This document shows, piece by piece, positions 1-5,719 of a stretch of DNA of 6,878 nt. The DNA comes from Panacagrimonas sp. (GTDB taxonomy: Bacteria > Pseudomonadota > Gammaproteobacteria > Nevskiales > Nevskiaceae). Made by a program: the position numbers and the translations under genes. How positions within the stretch are numbered: the first letter of the stretch is position 1; each line of letters opens with the position of its first letter. Where the stretch lies: NCBI GenBank assembly GCA_021773655.1, contig JAJFJX010000326.1, positions 1 through 6,878 of the forward strand, read 5' to 3'. The notes under the pieces are model-generated. The model saw only the letters and a program-made list of their open reading frames with translations. It was not told the origin of the DNA and made no database searches.

Positions 1-159
1 TGGGAACACGCGCGGCGTCGGCGTGGGCGAGGGCGAGGGGGAGGGGGAGGGGGAGGGGGAGGGCTCCGCCATCGTCGCCGGCGCTGCCGGTGGCGCGTCC
101 GGCGAGCAGGCCGGCAACAGCACCCAAGTCCCCAGCAGCAGGGCGAGCCGTGCACTCAT
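1..159 (-). CDS. Lipoprotein with Ser-Pro linker, 5' part only
   Basis: Reading the minus strand from ATG at 159 gives 53 codons that run off the window edge. The N-terminus is a short lipoprotein signal peptide: Arg4, a hydrophobic stretch (residues 5-15) and lipobox LPAC with Cys18 as the lipidation site. Ser19 at +2 is not the Asp that retains lipoproteins in the inner membrane, so an outer-membrane, periplasm-facing location is favoured. An Ala/Pro-rich stretch leads into six Ser-Pro and two Thr-Pro dipeptides (residues 34-49), a typical extended tether before a folded domain that lies outside the window. The start overlaps the stop of the cytochrome gene (ATGA, 157-159 over 156-158) and has a strong AGGAGG Shine-Dalgarno 4 bases upstream, so it is the third gene of the redox operon. 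The function is unknown; a periplasmic electron acceptor or reductase is an inference from context only. Confidence 0.8.
   Translation of the reverse strand, partial: MSARLALLLGTWVLLPACSPDAPPAAPATMAEPSPSPSPSPSPSPTPTPRVFP
29..64. repeat. Hexanucleotide tandem repeat, G-quadruplex-prone
   Basis: Six head-to-tail copies of GAGGGS lie on the plus strand (29-64), the inner four being exact GAGGGG. On the minus strand they encode the Ser-Pro repeat of the lipoprotein. The unit is six bases, so gain or loss of copies keeps the reading frame and only changes linker length. On the plus strand, which is the template for the lipoprotein gene, four runs of five G at 37-59 are separated by single A bases, an ideal G-quadruplex pattern. 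Confidence 0.85.
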
Positions 160-1514
160 GGCGCCTCCTGCGCACGACGCGCGCGATCCGCCTGCTCGTT
201 GCGCACGGCCATGTCGACGGACCCGACGTGGCCCGAGGGCGCGTGCGAAAAATTCCTGCGGATCAGCGCGGCATCGGCCAGCGCGTCGATGGCGAAACTC
301 AGGCCGTGGCAGCTCTGGCACACCGGACGGATCATGCCCTCGTTCGGACGCAACGAATCGTTCTGGTTGTGCTGCACATGGACCTGGCTGGCGCCGCCAA
401 GATCCTCGCTCACGCGCGGCAGGTGGCAGCTTGCACAACTTACGCCACTGCCCGGCGCCAGCTCGCCGGCCAGCTCCTGCTGCCACAGCTTGAAGTGCTT
501 CGAGTCGCGGTACGCCAGGCTGTGTTCATCGGCATGGCAGCCCAGGCAGGCCTCGACCGCGGCCTTGCGCGTGTCGAAAGCATGCGCACCATGACAGCTC
601 GTGCAGCCCAGCTCCTGGTGCGCCACATCGCGGTGCATCGGCTGGCGCGCCATGGCCGGTGTCATCGGCGACAGCTCCGCGGCCAGGCGCATGCCGTGCT
701 TGCCTTGCAGAAATCCCCTCACCTCGCCGTCGTGGCAGCTCGCGCAGGCCTGGTGATCGGGCTGGTCGCGCCAGGCGGTCTGCCGGGGCGCGTGGCAGCC
801 GCTGCACTGCACGCCGGCCTGCGCGTGCGAGGACGCCAGCCACTCGCCGACCAATGCCGCGTCCGTGGTCGGGTGATCCGGCGTCGTGGCCGCGACCGGC
901 GCGTGCTCGGCGATCCATCGCTGCGCGTAGTCGCGCGCCGGCAGGATTCGGGATTCGGTCAGTGCTGGCGCCTGCGCGTGTTCCAGCAGGAAGTCCTCGT
1001 ACAGCGCGCGGTTGTCGTGATAGTTGTGGCAGCCGGCGCTGGCGCAGGTCTCGAAACCCAGACCGGCATGGGTCGGCCGCTCCTGCCCCACGTCGGCGTG
1101 ACAGGTCACGCAGAAATCCACCGGCAGGCTGACGCCCATGTCGCCGACGATGCCGGGGCGGTGCTCGGAATGGCAGCTCACGCAGGCACGGCCGTCCAGT
1201 TTGCCGACCAGATCCAGGTTGCGCGGATCGGTGAACTTGGTCTTGGGGTGCGAGTCGTCCACCCGCGCGAGTTGCTCGCCGTGACAGTCCACGCAGGCCT
1301 GCTGCAGCACCGCTCCGCCACCGAAGGCATCGGTGTGGCAGACGCCGCAGGCCAGCTCGATCTGGTGGTGGCCGTGCGTCATCGGACCGGGCGCAAACCA
1401 GGCGCGCAGTGACGAGGGTGCGGGAGCGAGCAGCGCCCAGGCCAGAACGCCGCCCATGAGCGCGGTGAGCGCAAGCCAGACAGCGATCCAGCGCCAGGAA
1501 CGGAAAGCCGCCAT
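156..1514 (-). CDS. Membrane-anchored undecaheme cytochrome c (cytochrome c3-like)
   Basis: A 452-residue c-type cytochrome. Residues 8-32 form an uncleaved-looking N-terminal membrane anchor and the rest should lie in the periplasm. There are ten CXXCH motifs, with first Cys at 56, 74, 111, 135, 237, 257, 304, 323, 360 and 399, plus one CX4CH (C157 to H163) of the kind known from cytochrome c3. That makes eleven predicted covalent hemes. Numerous other His residues (for example 47, 49, 50, 118, 166) could be distal ligands. ATG at 1514 follows the stop of the FAD/cytochrome b fusion by 3 bases with no clear Shine-Dalgarno, so translational coupling is likely; its own stop overlaps the lipoprotein start. 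The likely role is to take electrons from the upstream membrane protein and relay them through the periplasm. No family reductase active-site motif (such as the CXXCK heme site of NrfA) is present, so it looks like a carrier, but a catalytic role cannot be excluded. Confidence 0.92.
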   Translation of the reverse strand: MAAFRSWRWIAVWLALTALMGGVLAWALLAPAPSSLRAWFAPGPMTHGHHQIELACGVCHTDAFGGGAVLQQACVDCHGEQLARVDDSHPKTKFTDPRNLDLVGKLDGRACVSCHSEHRPGIVGDMGVSLPVDFCVTCHADVGQERPTHAGLGFETCASAGCHNYHDNRALYEDFLLEHAQAPALTESRILPARDYAQRWIAEHAPVAATTPDHPTTDAALVGEWLASSHAQAGVQCSGCHAPRQTAWRDQPDHQACASCHDGEVRGFLQGKHGMRLAAELSPMTPAMARQPMHRDVAHQELGCTSCHGAHAFDTRKAAVEACLGCHADEHSLAYRDSKHFKLWQQELAGELAPGSGVSCASCHLPRVSEDLGGASQVHVQHNQNDSLRPNEGMIRPVCQSCHGLSFAIDALADAALIRRNFSHAPSGHVGSVDMAVRNEQADRARRAQEAP

Positions 1515-1517
1515 GGA

Positions 1518-3506
1518 TCAGTAGTAATAGATTTTGAGGACATGGAAGCCGAGCAGGGCCGGCAGCGGCCAGAAGGCGAGGATGTGCACCCAGGTCAGGC
1601 TGCCGCGCAGACGTTTCGCGCGCACCGGACTCAGGCGATGTTCCAGCGCGATCAGCGCACCCGCCGCCGCGCCGGCGACGATCAGCGTAATGAAGGCGCT
1701 CATCAGGCCGGCATTGAGGCCGTTGCCAAGGCGTCCGCCGGTGTGCAGCAACAGCGCGAGCAGCGCGCCCACCCCCAGGCCGACGTGCAGGTTGCGCCAC
1801 AGCGCGAAGCTGCCCCAGTTCACCCGCGGCGCACGCTTGCGCAGTGAAATCAGCAGCCCCACCACGGCCATGCCGGCCAGGGTGTAACCGCTGATCTGCT
1901 TGAACAGGCCATTGCGCCACAGCACGTCCCAGTGCCAGACGAAGCGCTCCCAGCTTGGCACGTATGGCAAGCCGGGCAGCATGGCCAGCAACAAGGTCAC
2001 CAGTGCGGCGATCACTGTCATCGCCAGCAGCGGCCGGCCACCGCTGACCGGCTGCGGTCGCGCATCACCGCCCAGCAATTGGTCGAGCAGCGGCGCGCAG
2101 GAGCCGCAGACGGTGGACGCGCGGGTGCAGGCGGCAAGCGCGGCGCGTGTGGCGCAGCCCATGGCGATGGCGCCGCTGAGTTGCCCGCGCGTCACGCCGG
2201 TGCAGTTGCACACCGTGGCATTGGCGGGCCAGCTCGCCACGCTCGCGGATTCGCTCTGTGGCCACAGCCGGCCGCTGCGTTCGAAGCGTGTGCGCCGAAG
2301 CCAGCCGATCCGACGCGCCTGCTGCACCGCTTCCAGCGCCCGCGGCAATTCGTCCCACTCGCCGATACCGAGCACACCGATCAGCTTGCCGCGCCGGTGG
2401 ATCAGCTTGCGATAGCTGTGCTCATCGCCAAAAACGAGTTCGCGGTCCAGCCCGGCCAGGCTGCGATCAGGATGCGTGCCGGCGGCGAACACCTGGGTCT
2501 TCATCACCTTGAGCCGCGTGGCATCGACCGAACCCAGGTACCGCGCGTCGACGCCGACGATGACGCTGGCCGCGACCGCGGCCTGTTCCAGGCAGGGCGC
2601 CACCAGCCCGTAGACCACGCCGCGATGCTCGGCACATTCGCCGATGGCGTAGATGTCTGGATCGGCCGTGCGCAGACCATCGTCCACCTTGATGCCGCGG
2701 CCGATCGGCAGGCCGGCGTCCAGCGCCAGCCGCACGTTGGGCACGATGCCGGTGGCGATGACCACGGTGTCGCAGTCGATCACGCGCCCGCTGCGCAGGC
2801 GCACGCCGCTGAGCGTGCGATCGCCGGTCAGTTGCAGCGCGCCGTCGTCGACCACGCATTCGATGCCCAGGTCCTGCACCTGCGCGGCGAGTCGCGCGGC
2901 GGCCGCGTCGTCGAGCTGGCGCGGCATCAGGCGACCGCCGTGCTCCACCACCACCACCTCGGTATGAAAGCGGTGCATGGCACGCGCGGCTTCCAGGCCC
3001 AGCAGTCCGCCGCCGAGCACCACCGTGCGACGGCTGCGCAGTCGCCGCGCGCTCAGGGCCTCGGCATCGCGCAGATCACGAAACGCATACACGCCGGCGA
3101 GTTCGGTGCCGGGAATCGACGGGACGTGGGGTCGCGAGCCCGTGGCCAGCACCAGGCTTCGATATCCGAGCTGTTCGCCGCTGGCCAGGCGCAGGCTGCG
3201 CGACTCGCGATCGATGGAAGCCACGGTCTCGCCGAACCGCAGGCACAGCGAGGGCAGTTGATCCAGACCTGCGGCCTGGTCCAGCGCATCGAAGCGGCAT
3301 TCGCCGGCAAGCAGCGAGGACAGGCGCACGCGGTCGTAGGGCTGCACGGTTTCCGCACCGAGCAGCAGCACCGGCAGGCCCGGCGCATGGCGCACCAGCT
3401 CACGCGCGCAGCGCACACCCGCGGCGCCCGCACCCACCACCACGCAGGCGGTTTCACCCGTGCGCACTGGCGATGCTGCACCCCCCTCGACTGAGTCCCG
3501 GTCCAT
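1518..3506 (-). CDS. NirB-like FAD/NAD(P) - [2Fe-2S] - cytochrome b membrane fusion oxidoreductase
   Basis: A 662-residue fusion. Residues 20-410 match the FAD/NAD(P) half of assimilatory nitrite reductase NirB: FAD site GAGAAG (25-30), ATGS (near 122-125), NAD(P) site GGGLLG (165-170) and IGECAEHRGVVYGLVAP (288-304). Residues 430-480 form a Bfd-like [2Fe-2S] domain with Cys433, 435, 467 and 470. The siroheme/4Fe-4S sulfite/nitrite reductase domains of NirB are absent. Instead residues 493-662 hold about five membrane segments; two carry His pairs 14 residues apart (574/588 and 641/655), the classic spacing for two b hemes spanning a membrane. The predicted reaction is NAD(P)H oxidation with electrons passed to the periplasmic side, presumably to the cytochrome c encoded 3 bases downstream. 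I chose ATG 3506, preceded by AGGA nine bases upstream. A longer reading from GTG 3560 would begin right at the terminator U-run and adds no conserved sequence. Confidence 0.9.
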   Translation of the reverse strand: MDRDSVEGGAASPVRTGETACVVVGAGAAGVRCARELVRHAPGLPVLLLGAETVQPYDRVRLSSLLAGECRFDALDQAAGLDQLPSLCLRFGETVASIDRESRSLRLASGEQLGYRSLVLATGSRPHVPSIPGTELAGVYAFRDLRDAEALSARRLRSRRTVVLGGGLLGLEAARAMHRFHTEVVVVEHGGRLMPRQLDDAAAARLAAQVQDLGIECVVDDGALQLTGDRTLSGVRLRSGRVIDCDTVVIATGIVPNVRLALDAGLPIGRGIKVDDGLRTADPDIYAIGECAEHRGVVYGLVAPCLEQAAVAASVIVGVDARYLGSVDATRLKVMKTQVFAAGTHPDRSLAGLDRELVFGDEHSYRKLIHRRGKLIGVLGIGEWDELPRALEAVQQARRIGWLRRTRFERSGRLWPQSESASVASWPANATVCNCTGVTRGQLSGAIAMGCATRAALAACTRASTVCGSCAPLLDQLLGGDARPQPVSGGRPLLAMTVIAALVTLLLAMLPGLPYVPSWERFVWHWDVLWRNGLFKQISGYTLAGMAVVGLLISLRKRAPRVNWGSFALWRNLHVGLGVGALLALLLHTGGRLGNGLNAGLMSAFITLIVAGAAAGALIALEHRLSPVRAKRLRGSLTWVHILAFWPLPALLGFHVLKIYYY

Positions 3507-3560
3507 CCGAATTCGTCCTGATTTCCGATCCTGCGTCGTCGCCGACCCGAATCCACGCAC

Positions 3561-3623
3561 AAAAAAAGGACGCCCATCCGCCGCGAGCCTGATGGCCGCT
3601 GCGAATGGACGCCCTTGTCCTTT
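3561..3623 (-). terminator. Leader terminator 1 ahead of the redox operon
   Basis: In the minus-strand transcript, 3610-3601 (GTCCATTCGC) pairs over ten positions, including G-U pairs, with 3581-3572 (GCGGATGGGC). Outside it, GGAC (3620-3617) can pair with GTCC (3571-3568), followed directly by seven U (3567-3561). The six bases AAGGGC (3616-3611) are bulged on the 5' side. The terminator lies between the promoter and the coding start at 3506, so it attenuates the operon rather than ending a gene. Both strands of the neighbouring six-base-loop hairpin (3620-3607) are also arms of this terminator, so the two folds exclude each other. Confidence 0.8.
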
Positions 3624-3664
3624 CCTGCTGATCCGCCGGCGTGCGAAACGGCCCTCATTGGCCG
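3607..3664 (-). promoter_or_regulatory. Two-hexaloop ANTAR target RNA (leader 1)
   Basis: The minus-strand RNA carries two hairpins with six-base loops. P1 is CGGCC-AAUGAG-GGCCG (3664-3649); P2 is GGAC-AAGGGC-GUCC (3620-3607). Both loops have A at position 1 and G at position 4, the conserved pattern described for ANTAR-protein targets. The linker is 28 bases. P2 uses GUCC of the terminator's 5' arm and GGAC of its outer arm, so stabilising P2 would disrupt termination. Two NasT proteins are encoded nearby, making them the natural ligands. Seen: the hairpins and loop bases. Inferred: binding and antitermination. Confidence 0.75.
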
Positions 3665-3689
3665 CGCTGATCCCGAACCGGAATCAGCG
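3665..3689 (-). promoter_or_regulatory. Strong 11-bp hairpin in leader 1
   Basis: The minus-strand RNA CGCUGAUUCCG-GUU-CGGGAUCAGCG forms eleven pairs, one of them G-U, with a three-base loop. It ends exactly where the P1 hexaloop hairpin begins (3664), so the two helices could stack end to end. Its 3' strand motif GGAUCAGC recurs at 3635-3628, so its 5' strand could instead pair downstream. Its role is unknown; it may protect the 5' end or set folding order. Confidence 0.6.
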
Positions 3690-3730
3690 GTGCAGCGCCT
3701 GCTCTTGCAACGCGAATTGAGATTAAATCA

Positions 3731-3746
3731 GGCAAACCTCATGCCA
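3731..3746 (-). promoter_or_regulatory. Sigma-54 (RpoN) -24/-12 promoter of the redox operon
   Basis: The minus strand reads TGGCAT-GAGGT-TTGCC against the consensus TGGCAC-N5-TTGCW, with the -24 GG and -12 GC correctly spaced. Initiation would fall near 3719-3721, giving an untranslated leader of about 215 bases to ATG 3506 that includes all the ANTAR-type hairpins and the terminator. Sigma-54 promoters are common in nitrogen assimilation operons driven by NtrC. I found no convincing NtrC enhancer upstream, where the 3' end of nasS1 lies. Confidence 0.7.
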
Positions 3747-3748
3747 TT

Positions 3749-3779
3749 GCGCGGAGCGGCCCTGCGAGCGCAGCCGCGC
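3749..3779. repeat. GC-rich imperfect inverted repeat after nasS1
   Basis: GCGCGG (3749-3754) and CCGCGC (3774-3779) are complementary and enclose a smaller hairpin CTGCG-AG-CGCAG (3762-3773). It begins 17 bases after the nasS1 stop. There is no U-run, so it is not a standard intrinsic terminator; it may stabilise the end of the nasTS1 mRNA. It sits just upstream of the -24 element of the sigma-54 promoter. Confidence 0.45.
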
Positions 3780-3795
3780 GAGCTGCGCCAGTGCG

Positions 3796-4884
3796 CTAGT
3801 GCGCGACCGAACTCACCGAGGTCGCCAACACGCTGGCCTGACCGTGCAGGCGCAGCCGATAGCTGGACTGCACGGTGGAGTCGACATCCAGCACGCTGCG
3901 CGTCTGCGCCCAGCGCTGCATCTGCAACAGGAACCAGCGCGCATCATCGTGGTGCGGCGACAGGGTCTGGCCGCCACCAAAAATGAACTGCGGACCGCGC
4001 AGGTCCGCACCGTCGTCGCTCAGGGCCGCGCGCAGGGTTTCGGCAGGGGCGGCGATGAGCCTGGCGTCGATGAGCATCTGCGCGGCGTCTGCGCGATGAC
4101 CCGGCTGCTCCAGCCAGCGACCCGCCTCGATCAGCGCCGCCACCAGCGACAGGTGCGCCGCCGGGTGCAGCGTTGCCCAGGAACGCGTCACGCCCAGCAC
4201 CTTTTCGGCGCAGCCCGGGCGAATGGTGTGCGTGGCGAGCAGGCGCTGGCCGAGTCCTTCGGCCTCCGCCGCCATGCCCCAGGGGGCGCCGACGCAGTAG
4301 CCGTCGATCCGCCCCTCGCGCAGGTGCTGCAGGACCTGCTGCGGCGGAATCACGATCAGGCTGACGTCCTCGTCGGGGTCGATGCCGCTGACCGACAGCC
4401 AGTCGCGCAGCAGATAGTGGTGCGTGGAAAACGGGAACACATGCGCGAACACGCGTCGTGGTCGACCGTGCAGGCGGTCCTGCTCGATCACGCGGCGCAG
4501 CGCCGCACCTGCCGCCAGCGGCTCCGGGGCCGGCGCGTCCATGCGCTCGAACAGGGCATTGGAGACCGTGATGCTGTTGCCGTTGCGCGACAGGGTGAGC
4601 GCGGTCTCCATCGGCACGCCCAGGCGATCCGCGCCGATGTTGGCCGCCAGCGGCATCGGCGCCAGCAACTGCGCGGCGTCGATCTGACCCACGGCAAGCT
4701 TGTCGCGGATGCCGGCCCAGGACGATTCCAGGCTCAGGGTCACGTCCAGGCCCTGGCCTTCGAAGAATCCGAGGTCGCGCGCCACCAGGAAAGGCACCGC
4801 GTCGGCCAGCGGCAGCATGCCCAGGCGAACCCTGCGGCGCTTGTACGAAGCCGCACGCACGCTGGAGGAAGGCATGCGGCTCAC
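3796..4884 (-). CDS. nasS: NasS-type nitrate/nitrite sensor, NrtA-like, copy 1
   Basis: A 362-residue protein of the NrtA/CmpA substrate-binding family. Family features include LGMLPLADAVPFLVARDLGF (21-40), LAPMPLA (74-80), NGNSITVS (101-108) and RIDGYCVGAPWG (192-203). The N-terminus is polar and basic with no signal peptide or lipobox, so it should be cytoplasmic. That, with the adjacent nasT and no ABC permease or ATPase gene, favours a NasS sensor over a transporter subunit. In characterised systems NasS holds NasT inactive until nitrate or nitrite binds. The start is GTG at 4884, its last two bases shared with the nasT1 stop (GTGA overlap); an in-frame ATG at 4875 is an alternative, and neither has a strong Shine-Dalgarno, so coupling to nasT1 is likely. 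The stop is TAG at 3796-3798. Confidence 0.88.
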   Translation of the reverse strand: MSRMPSSSVRAASYKRRRVRLGMLPLADAVPFLVARDLGFFEGQGLDVTLSLESSWAGIRDKLAVGQIDAAQLLAPMPLAANIGADRLGVPMETALTLSRNGNSITVSNALFERMDAPAPEPLAAGAALRRVIEQDRLHGRPRRVFAHVFPFSTHHYLLRDWLSVSGIDPDEDVSLIVIPPQQVLQHLREGRIDGYCVGAPWGMAAEAEGLGQRLLATHTIRPGCAEKVLGVTRSWATLHPAAHLSLVAALIEAGRWLEQPGHRADAAQMLIDARLIAAPAETLRAALSDDGADLRGPQFIFGGGQTLSPHHDDARWFLLQMQRWAQTRSVLDVDSTVQSSYRLRLHGQASVLATSVSSVAH

Positions 4885-5450
4885 AGCATTTCTACCGCGG
4901 CAATGAGCGAGCGAGCCACCTCGCCGAGCCGGATGTTGCGGTCCATGGCCATTCTCCTGAGCGTCTCGTACGCAGTGTTTTCGTCCATCCCCTTGCGCTT
5001 CATGAGCAGGCCCTTGGCCTTCTCCACGTCGCGCCGGTCGGCGAGCTTCAACTTGGTGCTGGCCAGTTCCTGCCGGAGGCCCTGGAATTCCTGGAAACGG
5101 GCGATGGCCACCTCGATCACCGGCTGCAGGCGGCCCGGCGTCATGCCGTCCACCACATAGGCAGACACGCCGGCACGCATGGCGCGGCGGATGGTTTCGG
5201 AATCCGAGTTCTGCGCGAACAGCACGATGGGCCGCGGCCGGTCACGCGAGATCTGGCCCAGTGATTCCAGGGTGTCGCGGTTGGGGCTGTCGACGTCGAT
5301 CAGCACGATGTCCGGCGCCAGACGATCTACCGCCCCGACGATGTCGTCGGTGTCCAGCAGCCGCGCCACCACCTCGTGGCCGGCCTCGGTCAGCGCCCGA
5401 TCGAGTTGTTCGATGCGCACCTTGTTGTCGTCGACCAGCATTACGCGCAC
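4881..5450 (-). CDS. nasT: NasT-type ANTAR response regulator / antiterminator, copy 1
   Basis: A 189-residue protein with an N-terminal receiver-like domain (about 2-120; acidic pair D7-D8, Asp52 at the phosphoacceptor position in LIDVDSP) and a C-terminal ANTAR RNA-binding domain (about 128-189). The receiver lacks the usual conserved Lys near SAYVVDG, consistent with control by NasS binding rather than phosphorylation. The ANTAR core is canonical: EKAKGLLMKRKGMDENTAYE and LRRMAM with a following IRLGEVARSLI. It should bind paired six-base-loop RNA hairpins and block termination; the leader at 3607-3664 is an obvious target. The start is GTG 5450, with AGGGA about six bases upstream; ATG 5441 would remove three residues. 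The open frame continues far upstream but without family similarity. It overlaps nasS1 by four bases. Confidence 0.9.
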   Translation of the reverse strand: MRVMLVDDNKVRIEQLDRALTEAGHEVVARLLDTDDIVGAVDRLAPDIVLIDVDSPNRDTLESLGQISRDRPRPIVLFAQNSDSETIRRAMRAGVSAYVVDGMTPGRLQPVIEVAIARFQEFQGLRQELASTKLKLADRRDVEKAKGLLMKRKGMDENTAYETLRRMAMDRNIRLGEVARSLIAAVEML

Positions 5451-5559
5451 GAAGGTCCCTGTCCCCGGTTCTGAATGATTCCGGGTCTGCCACGCAATTA
5501 GCGTGCCCCTGGAGCGCCCTGCCCCGCCCTGCACTGTCCAGTGACAGCCGAACCACTTC
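5451..5559. promoter_or_regulatory. Divergent control region between nasT1 and the plus-strand promoter
   Basis: No gene is seen here. It holds inverted repeats CACGC-AATTA-GCGTG (5491-5505) and overlapping CACTG-TC-CAGTG / CTGTC-CAGT-GACAG (5532-5547), both possible protein sites or mRNA hairpins. In the minus-strand transcript CCCGG (5485-5481) can pair with CCGGG (5468-5464), next to the nasT1 ribosome site. Neither repeat has the half-site spacing of an NtrC box. I could not find a convincing sigma-70 or sigma-54 promoter for nasT1. Confidence 0.4.
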
Positions 5560-5575
5560 TGGCACGGGTTTGGCA
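5560..5575 (+). promoter_or_regulatory. Sigma-54 (RpoN) -24/-12 promoter of nasT2
   Basis: The plus strand reads TGGCAC-GGGTT-TGGCA: a perfect -24 element and a -12 element with one change from TTGCA, at correct spacing. Transcription would begin near 5587, just ahead of the first hexaloop hairpin (5596). It matches in kind and arrangement the minus-strand promoter at 3731-3746: promoter, hexaloop hairpins, terminator, gene. Confidence 0.68.
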
Positions 5576-5595
5576 TGAGTTGTTCCGCAACACAC

Positions 5596-5674
5596 GGGGC
5601 AGCGCCGCCCCACTTCGGCCGAGCCGGGCATACCCGGTCGGTCCTTCGGAAAGTTCTCAGGACAACAGCGTCCT
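5596..5674 (+). promoter_or_regulatory. Two-hexaloop ANTAR-type leader RNA ahead of nasT2
   Basis: P1 is GGGGC-AGCGCC-GCCCC (5596-5611), a six-base loop with A1 and G4. P2 is AGGAC-AACAGC-GUCCU (5659-5674), a six-base loop with A1 but G at position 5 instead of 4. P2 has the same GGAC/GUCC stem as P2 of leader 1 and shares GCGUCC with the 5' arm of the terminator, so the two folds compete. Between P1 and P2 lies a long hairpin (5617-5643). AGGAC (5659-5663) could also pair with GUCCU at 5641-5645, which would free the terminator. The long linker (47 bases) and the shifted G make this target less certain than leader 1. Confidence 0.62.
5617..5643 (+). promoter_or_regulatory. Long hairpin in the linker of leader 2
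   Basis: GGCCGA (5617-5622) pairs with UCGGUC (5638-5643) and CCGGG (5624-5628) with CCCGG (5633-5637), closing a CAUA loop with one bulged G. That gives eleven pairs, comparable to the 11-bp hairpin of leader 1 though placed between the two hexaloop hairpins rather than before them. Its 3' end overlaps the GUCCU that could sequester the 5' arm of P2. Confidence 0.55.
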
Positions 5675-5700
5675 CTGTGCGAGCAGTGGACGCTTTTTTT
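5668..5700 (+). terminator. Leader terminator 2 ahead of nasT2
   Basis: GCGUCC (5668-5673) pairs with GGACGC (5688-5693). Inside lie a U-U mismatch, then CUG/CAG closing a UGCGAG loop, and the stem is followed at once by seven U (5694-5700). It is a textbook intrinsic terminator located more than 100 bases before the nasT2 coding sequence and after the sigma-54-type promoter, so it should act as an attenuator. Confidence 0.85.
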
Positions 5701-5719
5701 GTTTCTGGAGGAGCCGGCG

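Noticed and set aside
90..1412. Long plus-strand open frame of 440 codons across the cytochrome gene
   Set aside because: It is the antisense shadow of the 11-heme cytochrome; the minus frame has ordered heme motifs and this one has no domain features.
1932..3494. Plus-strand open frame of 520 codons across the FAD fusion gene
   Set aside because: Antisense shadow in GC-rich DNA, rich in Ala, Arg, His and Gln with no motif; the minus frame holds both dinucleotide-binding motifs and the cysteine cluster.
3507..3560. Longer start of the FAD fusion protein at GTG 3560
   Set aside because: It begins immediately after the terminator U-run with no ribosome site, and the added 18 residues are unconserved-looking; ATG 3506 has an AGGA.
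3695..3714. GC-rich small hairpin with AAGA loop as first ANTAR hairpin of leader 1
   Set aside because: The loop is four bases, or six beginning with C; the hairpin at 3664-3649 fits the A1/G4 rule better.
3749..3779. Intrinsic terminator of nasTS1
   Set aside because: Strong inverted repeat but no U-run on either strand.
3799..5160. Plus-strand open frame of 453 codons across nasS1 and nasT1
   Set aside because: Antisense shadow spanning two well-recognised genes.
5491..5547. NtrC-type enhancer sites in the divergent region
   Set aside because: The inverted repeats have nine or six bases between CAC and GTG instead of the seven of the NtrC consensus; kept only as unspecified repeats.
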